This document shows positions 27,259 to 35,384 of a stretch of 64,000 nt of DNA, in pieces. Source of the DNA: DATLLN01 sp963809205 (GTDB taxonomy: Bacteria; Actinomycetota; Thermoleophilia; Gaiellales; JAICJC01). Position 1 is the first letter of the stretch. The number at the start of each line of letters is the position of its first letter. The translations under genes and the position numbers were made by a program. The notes beneath the pieces are model-generated. The model did not search any database and was not told where the DNA came from. It saw only the letters and a list, made by a program, of their open reading frames with translations. The stretch lies in assembly GCA_963809205.1 (NCBI GenBank), contig CAWEIS010000003.1, positions 62,001-126,000 of the forward strand, given 5' to 3'.

Positions 27259-27495
27259 CAGCCGAGGCGGCACCCGCGACTCTCGGCGTCAACCACGCCG
27301 AAACGCGCCACGCGGAGCGGCACTACGGATGGTGGCTACGTGCAGGGGTTTCTCGCGTGGTGGCACCAATATGGCACCACGAGCGAGGGTCGTTCGGTGA
27401 GCGACGTACTGATCCCGTACCACTAGCGGCACTCAGCGTGGGAAGAGGTGGCCCGACCGAGGGTGCCATCATGCGCGTCGTTCGCTGCTGCGCGT
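27259..27495. other. Gap behind ftsZ with an imperfect hairpin
   Basis: No gene is recognised. An imperfect inverted repeat at 27352-27383 pairs CTCGcGTGGTG with CACCACGAG across a 12-nt loop, one base bulged. The loop flanks contain TGGCACCA twice. The sequence from here to about 29600 is visibly less GC-rich than its surroundings. Confidence 0.3.
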
Positions 27496-27525
27496 TTGAC
27501 ATGCGATTCGTAAACGATCGATACT
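27496..27525 (+). promoter_or_regulatory. Promoter of the TolB-like gene
   Basis: TTGACA at 27496-27501 and GATACT at 27520-27525 (18-bp spacer) lie 30 bp before the start codon of the exported beta-propeller protein, which itself has GAAGGGGGT as ribosome site. Confidence 0.5.
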
Positions 27526-27554
27526 TCAGAGCTAGAGCTCCGAAGGGGGTCACG

Positions 27555-28535
27555 ATGACTGGCAAGCGCGTGGTGATGGCGACTGCTCTCGCTTTGCTTG
27601 CGGCGGGTCTGATTCCGCTATCCACGGCTAGCGCAAAGGTGCCCGGGCCGAATGGGCGGATCGCGTTTTCGCAGTTTGATCCGGCCTTCGAGCAGAAGTC
27701 GACCTACACGATCAATCCGGATGGCACGGCGCTACGCCGCCTGTTTGAGCGTGGATCTGAACTGGCGCACTGGGCGCCGTGGGGTCGGCAGATCGCCATC
27801 TTCTGCTGTGACGACGGCATGGTGGCGCACATCATCAACCCAGACACACAGCGGTTTCGTGAACTGCCTAGCCACTATCCGGCCCTCGAACTGCATTGCG
27901 GGTTCAGCTGGTCGCGGGACGGGCGGCTTGCGTGTGAAACGTTTGGCGTGACCGACCCCCGCTTGACCGGCATCTATTCGATGCGCTCGCGAGACGGCCG
28001 CGGCCTGCGGAGGATTACCACGAACCCTGGCGGGGATGACATTCCTGGCGACTACTCGCCAAACGGACGCAACTTGGTCTTCATCCGTATGAACCAACGC
28101 GGCAACATCGCCGGCTTGTTCGTCAAGACGCTCGGTATCGGACGCGCCCACCGGACCACTCCACCCGGGTTCCTCACGCTCGGCGATTCACGGGGCAGCT
28201 GGTCACCGCAGGGCAACAAGATCGTCTTCGCGACCCAGACCGCGCCAAACCGGCAGCCATCACTATGGATCGTGCGGGCAGACGGCAGTCAGCTTCACCG
28301 CCTCCACATCCCCCGCGACTGCGGCGGACTGGCAAGCGATCCCCAGGCAGTCGGCTGTTTCCAGCCCTCCTGGTCGCCCAACGGCCACCGCATCGCGTTT
28401 GTTCGCAGCAACCCAGGTGGCGGCGTGGACATTTACACCGTCAGCGCCGAAGGGCACGGCCTCATCCGAGTCACCCGCTCAGGACGCGCGGTTGAGCCGG
28501 ACTGGGGGCCGCACCCACTCATACATTCCGGTTGA
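27555..28535 (+). CDS. Exported TolB-like beta-propeller protein
   Basis: A 326-aa protein with a signal peptide (MTGKRVVMATALALLAAGLI...STASA, cleavage about residue 27) and repeated PD40/WD40-like blades: INPDGTALRRL, SRDGRGLRRITTNPGG, YSPNGRNLVFIR, RADGSQLHRL, WSPNGHRIAFVRS and SAEGHGLIRVT. These match the beta-propeller repeats of TolB and TricornN families. There are no Tol-Pal partners nearby, so the name describes fold, not function. ATG at 27555 is fixed by the ribosome site GAAGGGGGT and the signal peptide. Base composition is lower in GC than the dcw genes, hinting at acquisition by transfer. Confidence 0.82.
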   Translation: MTGKRVVMATALALLAAGLIPLSTASAKVPGPNGRIAFSQFDPAFEQKSTYTINPDGTALRRLFERGSELAHWAPWGRQIAIFCCDDGMVAHIINPDTQRFRELPSHYPALELHCGFSWSRDGRLACETFGVTDPRLTGIYSMRSRDGRGLRRITTNPGGDDIPGDYSPNGRNLVFIRMNQRGNIAGLFVKTLGIGRAHRTTPPGFLTLGDSRGSWSPQGNKIVFATQTAPNRQPSLWIVRADGSQLHRLHIPRDCGGLASDPQAVGCFQPSWSPNGHRIAFVRSNPGGGVDIYTVSAEGHGLIRVTRSGRAVEPDWGPHPLIHSG

Positions 28536-29052
28536 AAAGCGCCAGGTGCGTGAACACGCCGGCCTGATCCACCCGACCAAAATCGCCTAACCGCAGCTCC
28601 GCGGCGGAGCGGCCGAGTCGCGAGGCGGTGGCTGCGCTGGAGGCCTTCGCCAGCGCGAACGGGTGGCGAATTGCTGCTTAGACCGCACCCGCCACGACGG
28701 CTGCTCCCCGCGAAGAGGAAAAGGAGCATCCCGGCACGCTGTGACCTGCCTAGCAGCGCCGGAGTCCACCCGCGGCGTGCATTCCGCCCGGGCGGGGGCG
28801 GTGGCAGTCCCTCGCCCGGGCGACCCACGACCGGAACGGAAACCGGAACCCTTGGTGCCTTCCGCCGCCGCGGGGCTGGGTGTACGGTGCGCCTCAAGCG
28901 CTCGAGCCGGATGGCACGAGCGAGGCCCGCACGGCCAGCATGAACGACCAAGAGATCTAGGACGAGATCGTTGGGTTCTTCGAGTCGGCGAGGCGACCCG
29001 CGAGGCGTTTGGCGCTGGTGAGGCTGCCGGTTGGTGGGCTCGCCGGCGGGGG
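28536..29052. other. About 500 bp without a convincing gene
   Basis: No frame has convincing coding character. I see a hairpin GCTCCGC-GG-CGGAGC-like near 28595 and an inverted GCCCGGGCG pair around 28789-28836. A short ATG frame at 28940 ends after seven codons; beyond that stop the same frame reads DEIVGFFESARRPARRLAL, which could be the broken N-terminus of the small gene that follows. No tmRNA or tRNA pattern is found. Confidence 0.3.
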
Positions 29053-29235
29053 ATGAGCCAAGAGGAGTTCAACTACTTTATGGCTGGCTTCGCGTTCTAC
29101 TGGGAGCGCTACGACTCCGACGAGTGGCTGAACTGGACACCCAAACGGGACACGGACTTGATCGTCATGCTGTCCCTCAGGGCGTGGAAGGATCGATACG
29201 GCGACGCACCGAGCTGGCGGTCGTCCGCCGGCTAG
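29053..29235 (+). CDS. Small protein of unknown function, 60 aa, possibly a broken gene
   Basis: ATG at 29053, after GCGGGGG, gives a 60-aa aromatic and acidic protein beginning MSQEEFNYFMAGFAFYWERY. Tryptophans and a regular helix-like pattern make chance unlikely. Coding-like sequence (VGFFESARRPARRLAL) continues upstream in the frame that ends near 29040, so the full gene may once have begun at about 28940 and lost its frame. Function unknown. A long hairpin follows its stop by 45 bases. Confidence 0.4.
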   Translation: MSQEEFNYFMAGFAFYWERYDSDEWLNWTPKRDTDLIVMLSLRAWKDRYGDAPSWRSSAG

Positions 29236-29280
29236 ACGCTTCGTGGTCGTCGACCTTTCATCGGCCGCAGACAACTAACG

Positions 29281-29318
29281 CCGAGGGGCGACCGTTCAAT
29301 TGGGCGCTCGCCCCTCGG
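29281..29318. terminator. Hairpin between two small genes, terminator-like
   Basis: CCGAGGGGCGA and TCGCCCCTCGG form an 11-bp perfect stem around a 16-nt loop. No T-run follows, so intrinsic termination is uncertain; placement behind one gene and before the next supports a terminator role. Confidence 0.45.
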
Positions 29319-29386
29319 CCCTGCGAGACTGCGCATGTGGGACACTCGCTGGCGAGGCACGCCAACCAAGCCGAGGAGCACGCCCG

Positions 29387-29581
29387 ATGGGATTCATGGA
29401 CTCCCTCACGCAATGGTGGCACAACAAGACCGCGAAGACCGACGAGGCAACCCAGGAGCCGGGCGACGTCGACTCGGAGCCAGCGGCCGCCGAGACCGCG
29501 CGCAGCGGCAACGACGCGTACGAGCCGCACCACGTCGAAGAGCTCCGTGAGTCTGCCGTGGAACGCGAATCCGACGACTGA
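29387..29581 (+). CDS. Small acidic hydrophilic protein, 64 aa
   Basis: ATG at 29387 has GAGGAG eight bases upstream, a strong ribosome site. The 64-aa product starts with a short amphipathic segment (MGFMDSLTQWWHNKTAK) and continues as a low-complexity acidic stretch rich in Glu, Ala, Ser and Asp, probably disordered. No family is recognised. It lies alone between hairpins and the cupin gene, in the less GC-rich stretch. Confidence 0.5.
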   Translation: MGFMDSLTQWWHNKTAKTDEATQEPGDVDSEPAAAETARSGNDAYEPHHVEELRESAVERESDD

Positions 29582-29757
29582 CACCGAGGGGCCGGCGTTC
29601 AGCAGTGATCGCCCCGCCCCCGGTAGGCTCGCCCGCGTGCTGCGCACCCTCAGCATGGAACGACTAGGGACGAGACTCAGCCGAGCAACCCGGCGAGGAC
29701 GAGCTTCCGTACCTCGAACCCTGCGTAACAGTGACCAGACCGCTCTAGCGGCGTCCT

Positions 29758-30396
29758 CTAGAGAAGCGCTCGCTCGAATCGCGGGTCGTCGCGGACGGCC
29801 GCGAAGTCGTCGTCCCTGCGTGCGTCCTCGCGGAACTGCTCGCGCAGCTCGACAGACCGTCGGAGGTGGGCGAAGGTGTCGTCGCCGGTGTCGCCCGCGA
29901 GCGTTGCGAAGCACGCGTAGTTGTAGTTCAACCCCGCGTGATCAGGCATGTGTTCGAGGGCGCCGCGGACGGCGCTGAGCGCGTCGGCGTACCGGCCTTC
30001 GCCGTACGCGTTCATGGACTCGGCGTGGAACGGCCATGCCTCGCCCCAGTCGATGGCTTGGTACACCTCGCCGGGTGTGGCGCCGAGAGCGAGGACCGTG
30101 CCGTCCCCGGTCGCCCTTCGCCGGGCCTGCGGCCCGACGTACACCAGTGTTCCCGGCGGCGCCTCGACCACCTCGCCGTCGACCTCGAACGTCGCCTTCC
30201 CGTCGAGCACGATGTACAGCTCCTCCTGGCCCGACCCGGCCTCGTCGTGCTCGCTGATCAGCGTCCCATCCTCGCCCGGCGTGAAAGCGTTGACCCCGAA
30301 CGAGTGGATTCCGAGGTGCTCGCGCACCGGGATGTCTCTGCCGCGCCGCTCGATATCGTCGAGGTGTGCGACTCGCCAGTTCGGCTTGTCGTTCAT
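29758..30396 (-). CDS. Cupin-domain protein with TPR-like C-terminus
   Basis: A 212-aa cytoplasmic protein. The cupin motif 1 region includes ISEHDEAGSGQEELYIVLDG (residues about 47-66) and motif 2 GTLVYVGPQARRR, giving a small beta-barrel that may bind a metal or ligand. After GEVYQAIDWGEAWPF the C-terminal 80 residues (YGEGRYADALSAVRGAL, AGLNYNYACFATLAGD) look like one or two TPR repeats. This cupin-plus-TPR arrangement is widespread in actinobacteria without known function. ATG at 30396 is divergent from the TetR gene, so the pair may be regulator and target. Confidence 0.8.
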   Translation of the reverse strand: MNDKPNWRVAHLDDIERRGRDIPVREHLGIHSFGVNAFTPGEDGTLISEHDEAGSGQEELYIVLDGKATFEVDGEVVEAPPGTLVYVGPQARRRATGDGTVLALGATPGEVYQAIDWGEAWPFHAESMNAYGEGRYADALSAVRGALEHMPDHAGLNYNYACFATLAGDTGDDTFAHLRRSVELREQFREDARRDDDFAAVRDDPRFERALL

Positions 30397-30470
30397 CCGG
30401 TTCCCTCCCTCTCGCGGCCTCGGTGCGAAGTGTGGATCGTACCCGCGTTTCCGGGATGTTCAGTGTGAGC

Positions 30471-30486
30471 GCATCCCGCAGGATGC
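30471..30486. promoter_or_regulatory. Dyad in the cupin/TetR divergent gap
   Basis: GCATCC-CGCA-GGATGC, a perfect 6-bp inverted repeat with a 4-bp spacer, lies 39 bp before the TetR start and 75 bp from the cupin start. A TetR operator in a divergent intergenic region is a common arrangement; this is the best candidate here. Confidence 0.35.
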
Positions 30487-30524
30487 CTGTAACGCGCGGT
30501 CGATGGTGTGCGATGTGGCTGTAC

Positions 30525-31190
30525 ATGCCGTCCACCGACTCCGACGCCCGCTCCGCGGAGGAGCACAACCCCGGCCCCGACCCCTCGCAGGAGGGCAGGT
30601 CGCCGTTCTCGCGGCGCGGCAGCGTGCGGCGCACCGAACTGCTCGACGCCGCAGTTCGCGTGATCGGCAGGGTGGGCGCCCGTTCGGTCAGGGTCGAGGA
30701 CGTCGCCCTGGAGGCGAGCGTGTCGACGCCGCTGGTCTACTACTACTTCGAGAACCGCACGGAGCTGATGGCCGAGGCGTTCCGGCACGCGAACCTCCAT
30801 CTGCTCGCCTCCCATGGCGACGACGAGGGGCTGGACGGCCGGGAGCGCGTCCTGCGCCGGCTGCTGCGCGACATCGGCGACGATCAGGAGACGACCCAGG
30901 CATGGGTGCTGTGGAGCGAGCTGGCCGGCGCCGCCGTGTTCGACGAGTCGCTGCGCGAGCCGATCAATGACGGCTACCGGGCGTGGGTGGAGCAGATCGC
31001 CTCGCTGATCCGCGTTGGCCAGCAGGACGGCTCGATTGCCGGATCGGTGGACGCCGAGCGCGCCGCCGAGACGCTGACCTCGATGATGGACGGGTTGAGC
31101 ACGCGGTCGATCCTCGGCGGCCTGACCGTGCAGCGTGCCGAGGACCTCGCAGCCGAGTGTGTCGAGCGGGTGCTCGATCCGCGGACTTGA
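30525..31190 (+). CDS. TetR-family transcriptional regulator
   Basis: A 221-aa TetR repressor. After a disordered head, the helix-turn-helix domain is RRTELLDAAVRVIGRVGARSVRVEDVALEA...STPLVYYYFENRTELMAEAFRH (about residues 35-90). The C-terminal ligand domain is all-helical with FDESLREPINDGYRAWV. It is clearly paralogous to the TetR gene at 57305-57907, sharing VSTPL(V/I)YYYF, SELA.(A/S)AVFDESLR.PIND.Y and the (S)R.(I/M)LGGL tail. ATG at 30525 is preferred; 30513 is possible. Likely autoregulated through the dyad upstream. Confidence 0.9.
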   Translation: MPSTDSDARSAEEHNPGPDPSQEGRSPFSRRGSVRRTELLDAAVRVIGRVGARSVRVEDVALEASVSTPLVYYYFENRTELMAEAFRHANLHLLASHGDDEGLDGRERVLRRLLRDIGDDQETTQAWVLWSELAGAAVFDESLREPINDGYRAWVEQIASLIRVGQQDGSIAGSVDAERAAETLTSMMDGLSTRSILGGLTVQRAEDLAAECVERVLDPRT

Positions 31191-31237
31191 CCGCGATCTG
31201 CACATGATTCGTACCGATCCTCAAACAACCTGACTTC

Positions 31238-31259
31238 CTTAAGTTGAATGTCAATTAAG
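31238..31259. promoter_or_regulatory. AT-rich dyad before the GAF-GGDEF gene
   Basis: CTTAAgTTGA-ATG-TCAATTAAG is a near-perfect 9-bp inverted repeat with one extra base, in a 60-bp AT-rich island between the TetR stop and the GAF-GGDEF gene. It looks like a regulator operator or promoter core. A second hairpin, CCTCCTA...TAGGAGG, lies at 31323-31343. Confidence 0.4.
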
Positions 31260-31423
31260 CACGGCTCCGATTGTAATCGCCCAACGAAGCCCGTAACGTC
31301 GGCGTGACCGAGTTGGTGGCCACCTCCTAGACGTCGTAGGAGGAGCGGTCGGTCGCCGGAACCCCTGACCGGCGGCCGGCCGTACGCCTACAGGCGGGCG
31401 GTGCAGGTGCCGATGACACCTGT

Positions 31424-32440
31424 ATGGCGCCCGAAAACCGCCTGCAGGCTCTGTTCGATCTGCTGACCGCGCTTTCCTCGACGCTCGAACTCGAGGAGGT
31501 GCTGTCGCTGTTCACCGCCAGCGCGGCCGAGCTGACCGGCTCGAGCTCGGCGGAGCTGTCGCTGGTCCACCCGGACGGCGAGACCGTAATCATGCTCACG
31601 GACTGGTCGGGCAACTGGGGCACCACCGTCGGCGACGCCTACAGCGAGGCCGGGGAGACGTACCCGATGCACCGCTTCCAGACGATCCGCCGGGTGATCG
31701 AGGATCAGCGCCCCGAGCAGTGCCGCGTCTCGGATGCCTGGGCCGAGCAGGAGCTGCGCGAGTCGATCGAACGGTACGGCATCAGATCGACGCTGATGCT
31801 GCCGCTGATCGCCAGCGGCGACACGATCGGGCTGATGGAGGTCATCGACACCCGCGATCGCGTGTGGGAGGACTTCGACGTCGAGTTCTGCCAGGCGCTC
31901 TGCAACGTGGTGGCGCCGGCCGTGCGCAACGCGCTGATCTACCGCGAGATGCGGGAGATGGCGAGCCGTGACCCGCTGACCGGGCTGCTCAACCGGCGAG
32001 CCTTCGGCGACCGCATGCAGCAGGAGCTCGACCGCCACGGCGATCTCAGCCGCGTCGCGCTGCTGGTGCTCGACCTCGACGGCCTCAAGCGGATCAACGA
32101 CACGGAGGGCGGGCACGCCGCCGGCGACGCGGCGCTGCAGCTGTGCGCCGAGGTGATGGCGTCGAGCATCCGCGCGACCGACGGCGCGTACCGGCTGGGC
32201 GGCGACGAGTTCGCCGTCATCCTCGAGGGGGCATCCGACTTCGACGCGGTGCGCGTCGCCGAGCGGATCGCCCGTGGCCTTCAGGAGCGCAGCGAAGGCC
32301 GGTTCTCGTTGTCCGGCGGTGTCGCGTCCGGCGCGTCCGGCGCCGGCTCGACGGACGTGCTCTACCGCCTCGCAGACCGCGCGGCGTACCGCGCGAAAGG
32401 CCAGGGCGGCGGCCGCACCGAAGTGTCCCAGGCCGCATAG
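31424..32440 (+). CDS. GAF-domain diguanylate cyclase
   Basis: A 338-aa soluble sensor. The N-terminal half (residues about 10-165) is a GAF domain (LEEVLSLFTASAAELTGSSSAEL, STLMLPLIASGDTIGLMEVIDTRD). The C-terminal half is a GGDEF domain with DPLTGLLNRRAF, VLDLDGLKRIND and the intact active site RLGGDEFAVIL, so c-di-GMP synthesis is expected. No receiver, PAS or membrane segment. ATG at 31424. It is the second GGDEF protein in the window. A strong hairpin lies 80 bp behind the stop, in front of gcvT. Confidence 0.93.
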   Translation: MAPENRLQALFDLLTALSSTLELEEVLSLFTASAAELTGSSSAELSLVHPDGETVIMLTDWSGNWGTTVGDAYSEAGETYPMHRFQTIRRVIEDQRPEQCRVSDAWAEQELRESIERYGIRSTLMLPLIASGDTIGLMEVIDTRDRVWEDFDVEFCQALCNVVAPAVRNALIYREMREMASRDPLTGLLNRRAFGDRMQQELDRHGDLSRVALLVLDLDGLKRINDTEGGHAAGDAALQLCAEVMASSIRATDGAYRLGGDEFAVILEGASDFDAVRVAERIARGLQERSEGRFSLSGGVASGASGAGSTDVLYRLADRAAYRAKGQGGGRTEVSQAA

Positions 32441-32473
32441 CCGGATCCCCGTAGCCGCACTAAGATGGTGGAG

Positions 32474-32505
32474 CAACCGAGCGGCAGTCATCCGCCACCC
32501 GGTTG
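32474..32505 (+). promoter_or_regulatory. Candidate structured leader upstream of gcvT
   Basis: CAACCG (32474-32479) pairs with CGGTTG (32500-32505) and encloses a second stem GCGG/CCGC (32481-32484 with 32492-32495). With the large hairpin after it, the gap between the GAF-GGDEF gene and gcvT can fold as two successive elements. I do not recognise a known riboswitch consensus. Confidence 0.3.
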
Positions 32506-32518
32506 ACCCTTGACGCAA

Positions 32519-32550
32519 GCGCCCCGGTAGTTCCCTAACTACCGGGGCGC
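32519..32550 (+). terminator. Strong hairpin before gcvT
   Basis: A perfect 14-bp stem with arm GCGCCCCGGTAGTT and loop CCCT. No T-run follows. It may terminate the GAF-GGDEF transcript, or act as attenuator for the glycine-cleavage operon that starts 44 bases downstream. Confidence 0.6.
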
Positions 32551-32593
32551 GTCGTCGTTATGGGCCGCAGCTTTCAGTAGACTGCGCTTCCGG

Positions 32594-33658
32594 ATGCCAG
32601 AGGAGACCGCGCTGCGCCGGACACCCCTCCACGACCGCCACCTTGCGGCCGGCGCGCGGATCGTTCCCTTTGCGGGCTGGGAGATGCCGGTGCAGTACGA
32701 GGGCATCATCCCGGAGCACCTCGCGGTGCGCAGCCATGCGGGCGTCTTCGACGTCTCGCACATGGGACAACTCGAGCTGCGCGGCGCGGGGACGATGCGG
32801 TTCGCGCAGGCCGCGCTGTCCAACGATCTTGACCGGATCGGCCCAGGCCACGCCCAGTACACGCTGCTGCTCGAGGACACTGGCTGCCCCGTGGACGACC
32901 TGATCGTCTACCGGTTCGCGGACGACCACCTGCTGCTGGTCGTCAACGCCAGCCGCACCGACGCCGACCACGCCTGGCTGGCCGAGGGCATGCCGTCCGA
33001 CGTGACGATGGACGACCGGTCGGCCGAGCTGGCGATGCTCGCGCTGCAGGGCCCGGCCGCGCTGACGCTGGTCGAGCTGCCGGAGCTGCCGCCGTTCGGC
33101 TTCACGCGCGCTGAGGTGTGCGGCGTGCCCGCGATCATTGCTCGCACCGGATACACCGGCGAGCCCGGCGTCGAGCTGATCTGCGGGCCCGAGCACGCCG
33201 GACCGCTCTGGGACGGCCTGCTGGCTGCTGGGGCGACGCCGTGCGGGCTGGGCGCGCGGGACACGCTGCGGCTCGAGGTCTGCTACCCGCTGTACGGCAA
33301 CGACCTGTCGCTGGAGCGGACGGCGCTGGAGGCGGGCCTCGGCTGGGTCTGCGCGCTGGACGCCAAGGACTTCGTCGGCGCCGCCGCGCTGCGCAGCCAG
33401 CGCGAGCGCGGCAGCCACGACAGGCTGGTCGCCTTCCGCATGACCGACCGCAACATCCCCCGCCAGGGCATGCCGATCAGCCCGTCCGGCGAGGTGACCA
33501 GTGGGACGAAATCGCCGTCGCTGGGAATCGGCATCGGGATGGGCTACGTGCCCGCGACGTCCGCGCTGCCGGGCACGCAGATCGAGATCGACGTCCGCGG
33601 CAGGACGGCGGCCGCGGAGGTTGCCAAGAAGCCCCTGTATGTCAAGGAGAAACCATGA
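32594..33658 (+). CDS. gcvT: Glycine cleavage T-protein (aminomethyltransferase)
   Basis: A 354-aa enzyme moving the aminomethyl group from H-protein to tetrahydrofolate, releasing ammonia and methylene-THF. PFAGWEMPVQYEG, HAGVFDVSHMGQLEL, RTGYTGEPGVEL and GARDTLRLEVCYPLYGNDL are canonical. First gene of gcvT-gcvH-gcvPA-gcvPB, whose members overlap by four bases each. ATG at 32594 has no obvious ribosome site. The conserved acceptor-side residues appear complete and the frame is intact. Confidence 0.97.
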   Translation: MPEETALRRTPLHDRHLAAGARIVPFAGWEMPVQYEGIIPEHLAVRSHAGVFDVSHMGQLELRGAGTMRFAQAALSNDLDRIGPGHAQYTLLLEDTGCPVDDLIVYRFADDHLLLVVNASRTDADHAWLAEGMPSDVTMDDRSAELAMLALQGPAALTLVELPELPPFGFTRAEVCGVPAIIARTGYTGEPGVELICGPEHAGPLWDGLLAAGATPCGLGARDTLRLEVCYPLYGNDLSLERTALEAGLGWVCALDAKDFVGAAALRSQRERGSHDRLVAFRMTDRNIPRQGMPISPSGEVTSGTKSPSLGIGIGMGYVPATSALPGTQIEIDVRGRTAAAEVAKKPLYVKEKP

Positions 33659-34047
33659 GCGACGCCAGTTATCCCGCCGACCTGCGCTACAACGAGGCCC
33701 ACGACTGGGCGAGGGTCGAAGGGGATGTCGCCACGTTCGGGATCACCTGGTACGCCCAGGACTCGCTCGGCGAGGTCGTGTACTTCAGCCCGACCGCCGC
33801 CGGCGAGGAGATCTCGAAGGACGGCGAGTACGGCGAGCTCGAGTCGACCAAGGCCGTGTCCACGCTGATCGCACCGTTGTCCGGCGAGGTGATCGAGACC
33901 AACGATGCCCTGGACGGCAACGAGAGCACGGTCAACGACGACCCGTACGGCGCGGGGTGGCTGATCAAGGTGCGGCTCAGCGATCCGTCGGAGGTCGACA
34001 CGCTGATGGATGCTGACGCCTACCAGGCCTTCGTGGACGCGCTGTGA
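33655..34047 (+). CDS. gcvH: Glycine cleavage H-protein
   Basis: A 130-aa lipoyl carrier shuttling the aminomethyl intermediate between P-, T- and L-proteins. The lipoylated lysine is K66 in ELESTKAVST; YNEAHDWARVEGDVATFGITWYA and the C-terminal GWLIKVRLSD match the family. ATG overlaps the gcvT stop; its own stop overlaps the gcvPA GTG. Lipoylation enzymes and L-protein are not in this window. Confidence 0.97.
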   Translation: MSDASYPADLRYNEAHDWARVEGDVATFGITWYAQDSLGEVVYFSPTAAGEEISKDGEYGELESTKAVSTLIAPLSGEVIETNDALDGNESTVNDDPYGAGWLIKVRLSDPSEVDTLMDADAYQAFVDAL

Positions 34048-35384
34048 GCTTCACCTCGCTGACCGAGCGCGACCTTCAGGTGATGCTGGAGCGGATCGGC
34101 GTCGGCTCGCTGGACGAGCTGTTCGCCGACATTCCCGAGGCCCTGAGGCTGGGCCGGGATCTGGACGTGGGGCCGGCGCTGACCGAGTCCGAGCTGGTCG
34201 CTCACATGACGGAGCTGGCGTCGCGCAACGTCGACACCGGCCGGGAGCTCTCGTTCCTGGGCGCCGGGATGTACGACCGCTACGTGCCCGCGGTGGTCGA
34301 CATGATGATGCAGCGCGGGGAGCTCCTGACCGCGTACACGCCCTACCAGCCGGAGATGAGCCAGGGCGTGCTGCAGGCGATCTTCGAGTACCAGACAGCG
34401 ATCTGCGAGCTGACCGGGATGCAGGTCTCGAACGCGTCGTGCTACGACGGCATGACCGCGGCGGCGGACGCGTGCTTCGTCGCCCGCCTGGCGACCCGGC
34501 GGGCGAAGGTGGTCGTCACCCAGACGCTGAACCCGCAGGCTCGGCAGGTCGTCCGCACGTTCGCGCCGGGCTTCGGGCTGGAGGTCGTGGAGGTGCCGCA
34601 CGTCGAGGGGCGGACCGACCCCGAGCAGCTGCGGGAGGCGGCCGAGGACGCCGCCTGCGTGATCTTCCCGCAGCCGAACTTCTTCGGCATCCTCGAGGAT
34701 GCGCCGGCGCTTGCCGCCGCGGCCAACGACGCCGGCGCACTGCCCGTCGCCCACGTCGACCTGATGACGCTGGGCGTGCTCGAGGCGCCGGGCGCGTACG
34801 GCTGCGCGATGGCGATCGGCGAGGGGCAGAGCGCGGGCAACTACCTGTCATACGGCGGCCCGCACTACGGATTCCTCGCAGCCCGCATGGAGTATGCCCG
34901 CCAGCTGCCGGGCCGGATCGTAGGAGAGACGGTCGACCGCAACGGCGAGCGGGCGTTCGTGCTCACCCTGCAGACGCGCGAGCAGCACATCCGCCGCGAG
35001 AAGGCAACGTCGAACATCACCTCCAACCAGACGCTGCTGGCGCTGGGCGGGCTGGTCACGCTGTCGTGGCTGGGGCCGCAGGGGCTGCGCGAGGTGGGCG
35101 AGCGGTCGATGGCGCTGGCCGAGCACGCCAAGCAGCGGCTGGGCCTGCCGCCGGCGTTCGACCAGCCGACGTCGCACGAGTTCTGCGTGCGCACCGGCCG
35201 GCCGGCGGACGAGGTGATCGCCGCCGCCAAGCGCCGCGGCGTGCATCCCGGCTACCGCATCGGCCGCGACTACGAGGGCCTGGACGACGCCATCATGGTG
35301 GCGCTGACCGAGAAGCGCACGATGGCCGACATCGACCGGCTGGCCGAGGTGCTGGCGGACGTCCTGGCCGAGGTGCCGGCATGA
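34044..35384 (+). CDS. gcvPA: Glycine dehydrogenase P-protein, subunit 1
   Basis: The N-terminal half of the split glycine decarboxylase, 446 aa. FLGAGMYDRYVPAVVDMMMQRGELLTAYTPYQPE (read as typical of subunit 1), SNASCYDGMTAAADA and the REKATSNITSNQTLLAL signature are visible. It pairs with the PLP-bearing GcvPB to decarboxylate glycine and load H-protein. GTG start and TGA stop overlap the neighbouring genes. A split P-protein, instead of the fused 950-aa form, is informative for the lineage. Confidence 0.97.
   Translation: MSFTSLTERDLQVMLERIGVGSLDELFADIPEALRLGRDLDVGPALTESELVAHMTELASRNVDTGRELSFLGAGMYDRYVPAVVDMMMQRGELLTAYTPYQPEMSQGVLQAIFEYQTAICELTGMQVSNASCYDGMTAAADACFVARLATRRAKVVVTQTLNPQARQVVRTFAPGFGLEVVEVPHVEGRTDPEQLREAAEDAACVIFPQPNFFGILEDAPALAAAANDAGALPVAHVDLMTLGVLEAPGAYGCAMAIGEGQSAGNYLSYGGPHYGFLAARMEYARQLPGRIVGETVDRNGERAFVLTLQTREQHIRREKATSNITSNQTLLALGGLVTLSWLGPQGLREVGERSMALAEHAKQRLGLPPAFDQPTSHEFCVRTGRPADEVIAAAKRRGVHPGYRIGRDYEGLDDAIMVALTEKRTMADIDRLAEVLADVLAEVPA

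Noticed and set aside
19372..27323. Long open frames antisense to murD, murC, murB and ftsZ
   Set aside because: They are the usual consequence of 70% GC codon bias; their translations are low-complexity Arg/Ser/Pro strings with no motifs, while the sense strand encodes known enzymes.
27352..27383. Phage attachment site or integrase remnant
   Set aside because: TGGCACCA direct copies and an imperfect hairpin are present, but no integrase, tRNA or matching second site is found.
28536..29052. tmRNA or other known structured RNA
   Set aside because: Hairpins exist, but no tmRNA 5' tRNA-like end, tag frame or 3' acceptor pairing is seen.
32441..32593. Glycine riboswitch upstream of gcvT
   Set aside because: The gap folds, but I find none of the conserved aptamer segments of the tandem glycine riboswitch, nor the THF or c-di-GMP riboswitch cores; GACGCAAGC near 32512 only superficially resembles a c-di-GMP aptamer block.
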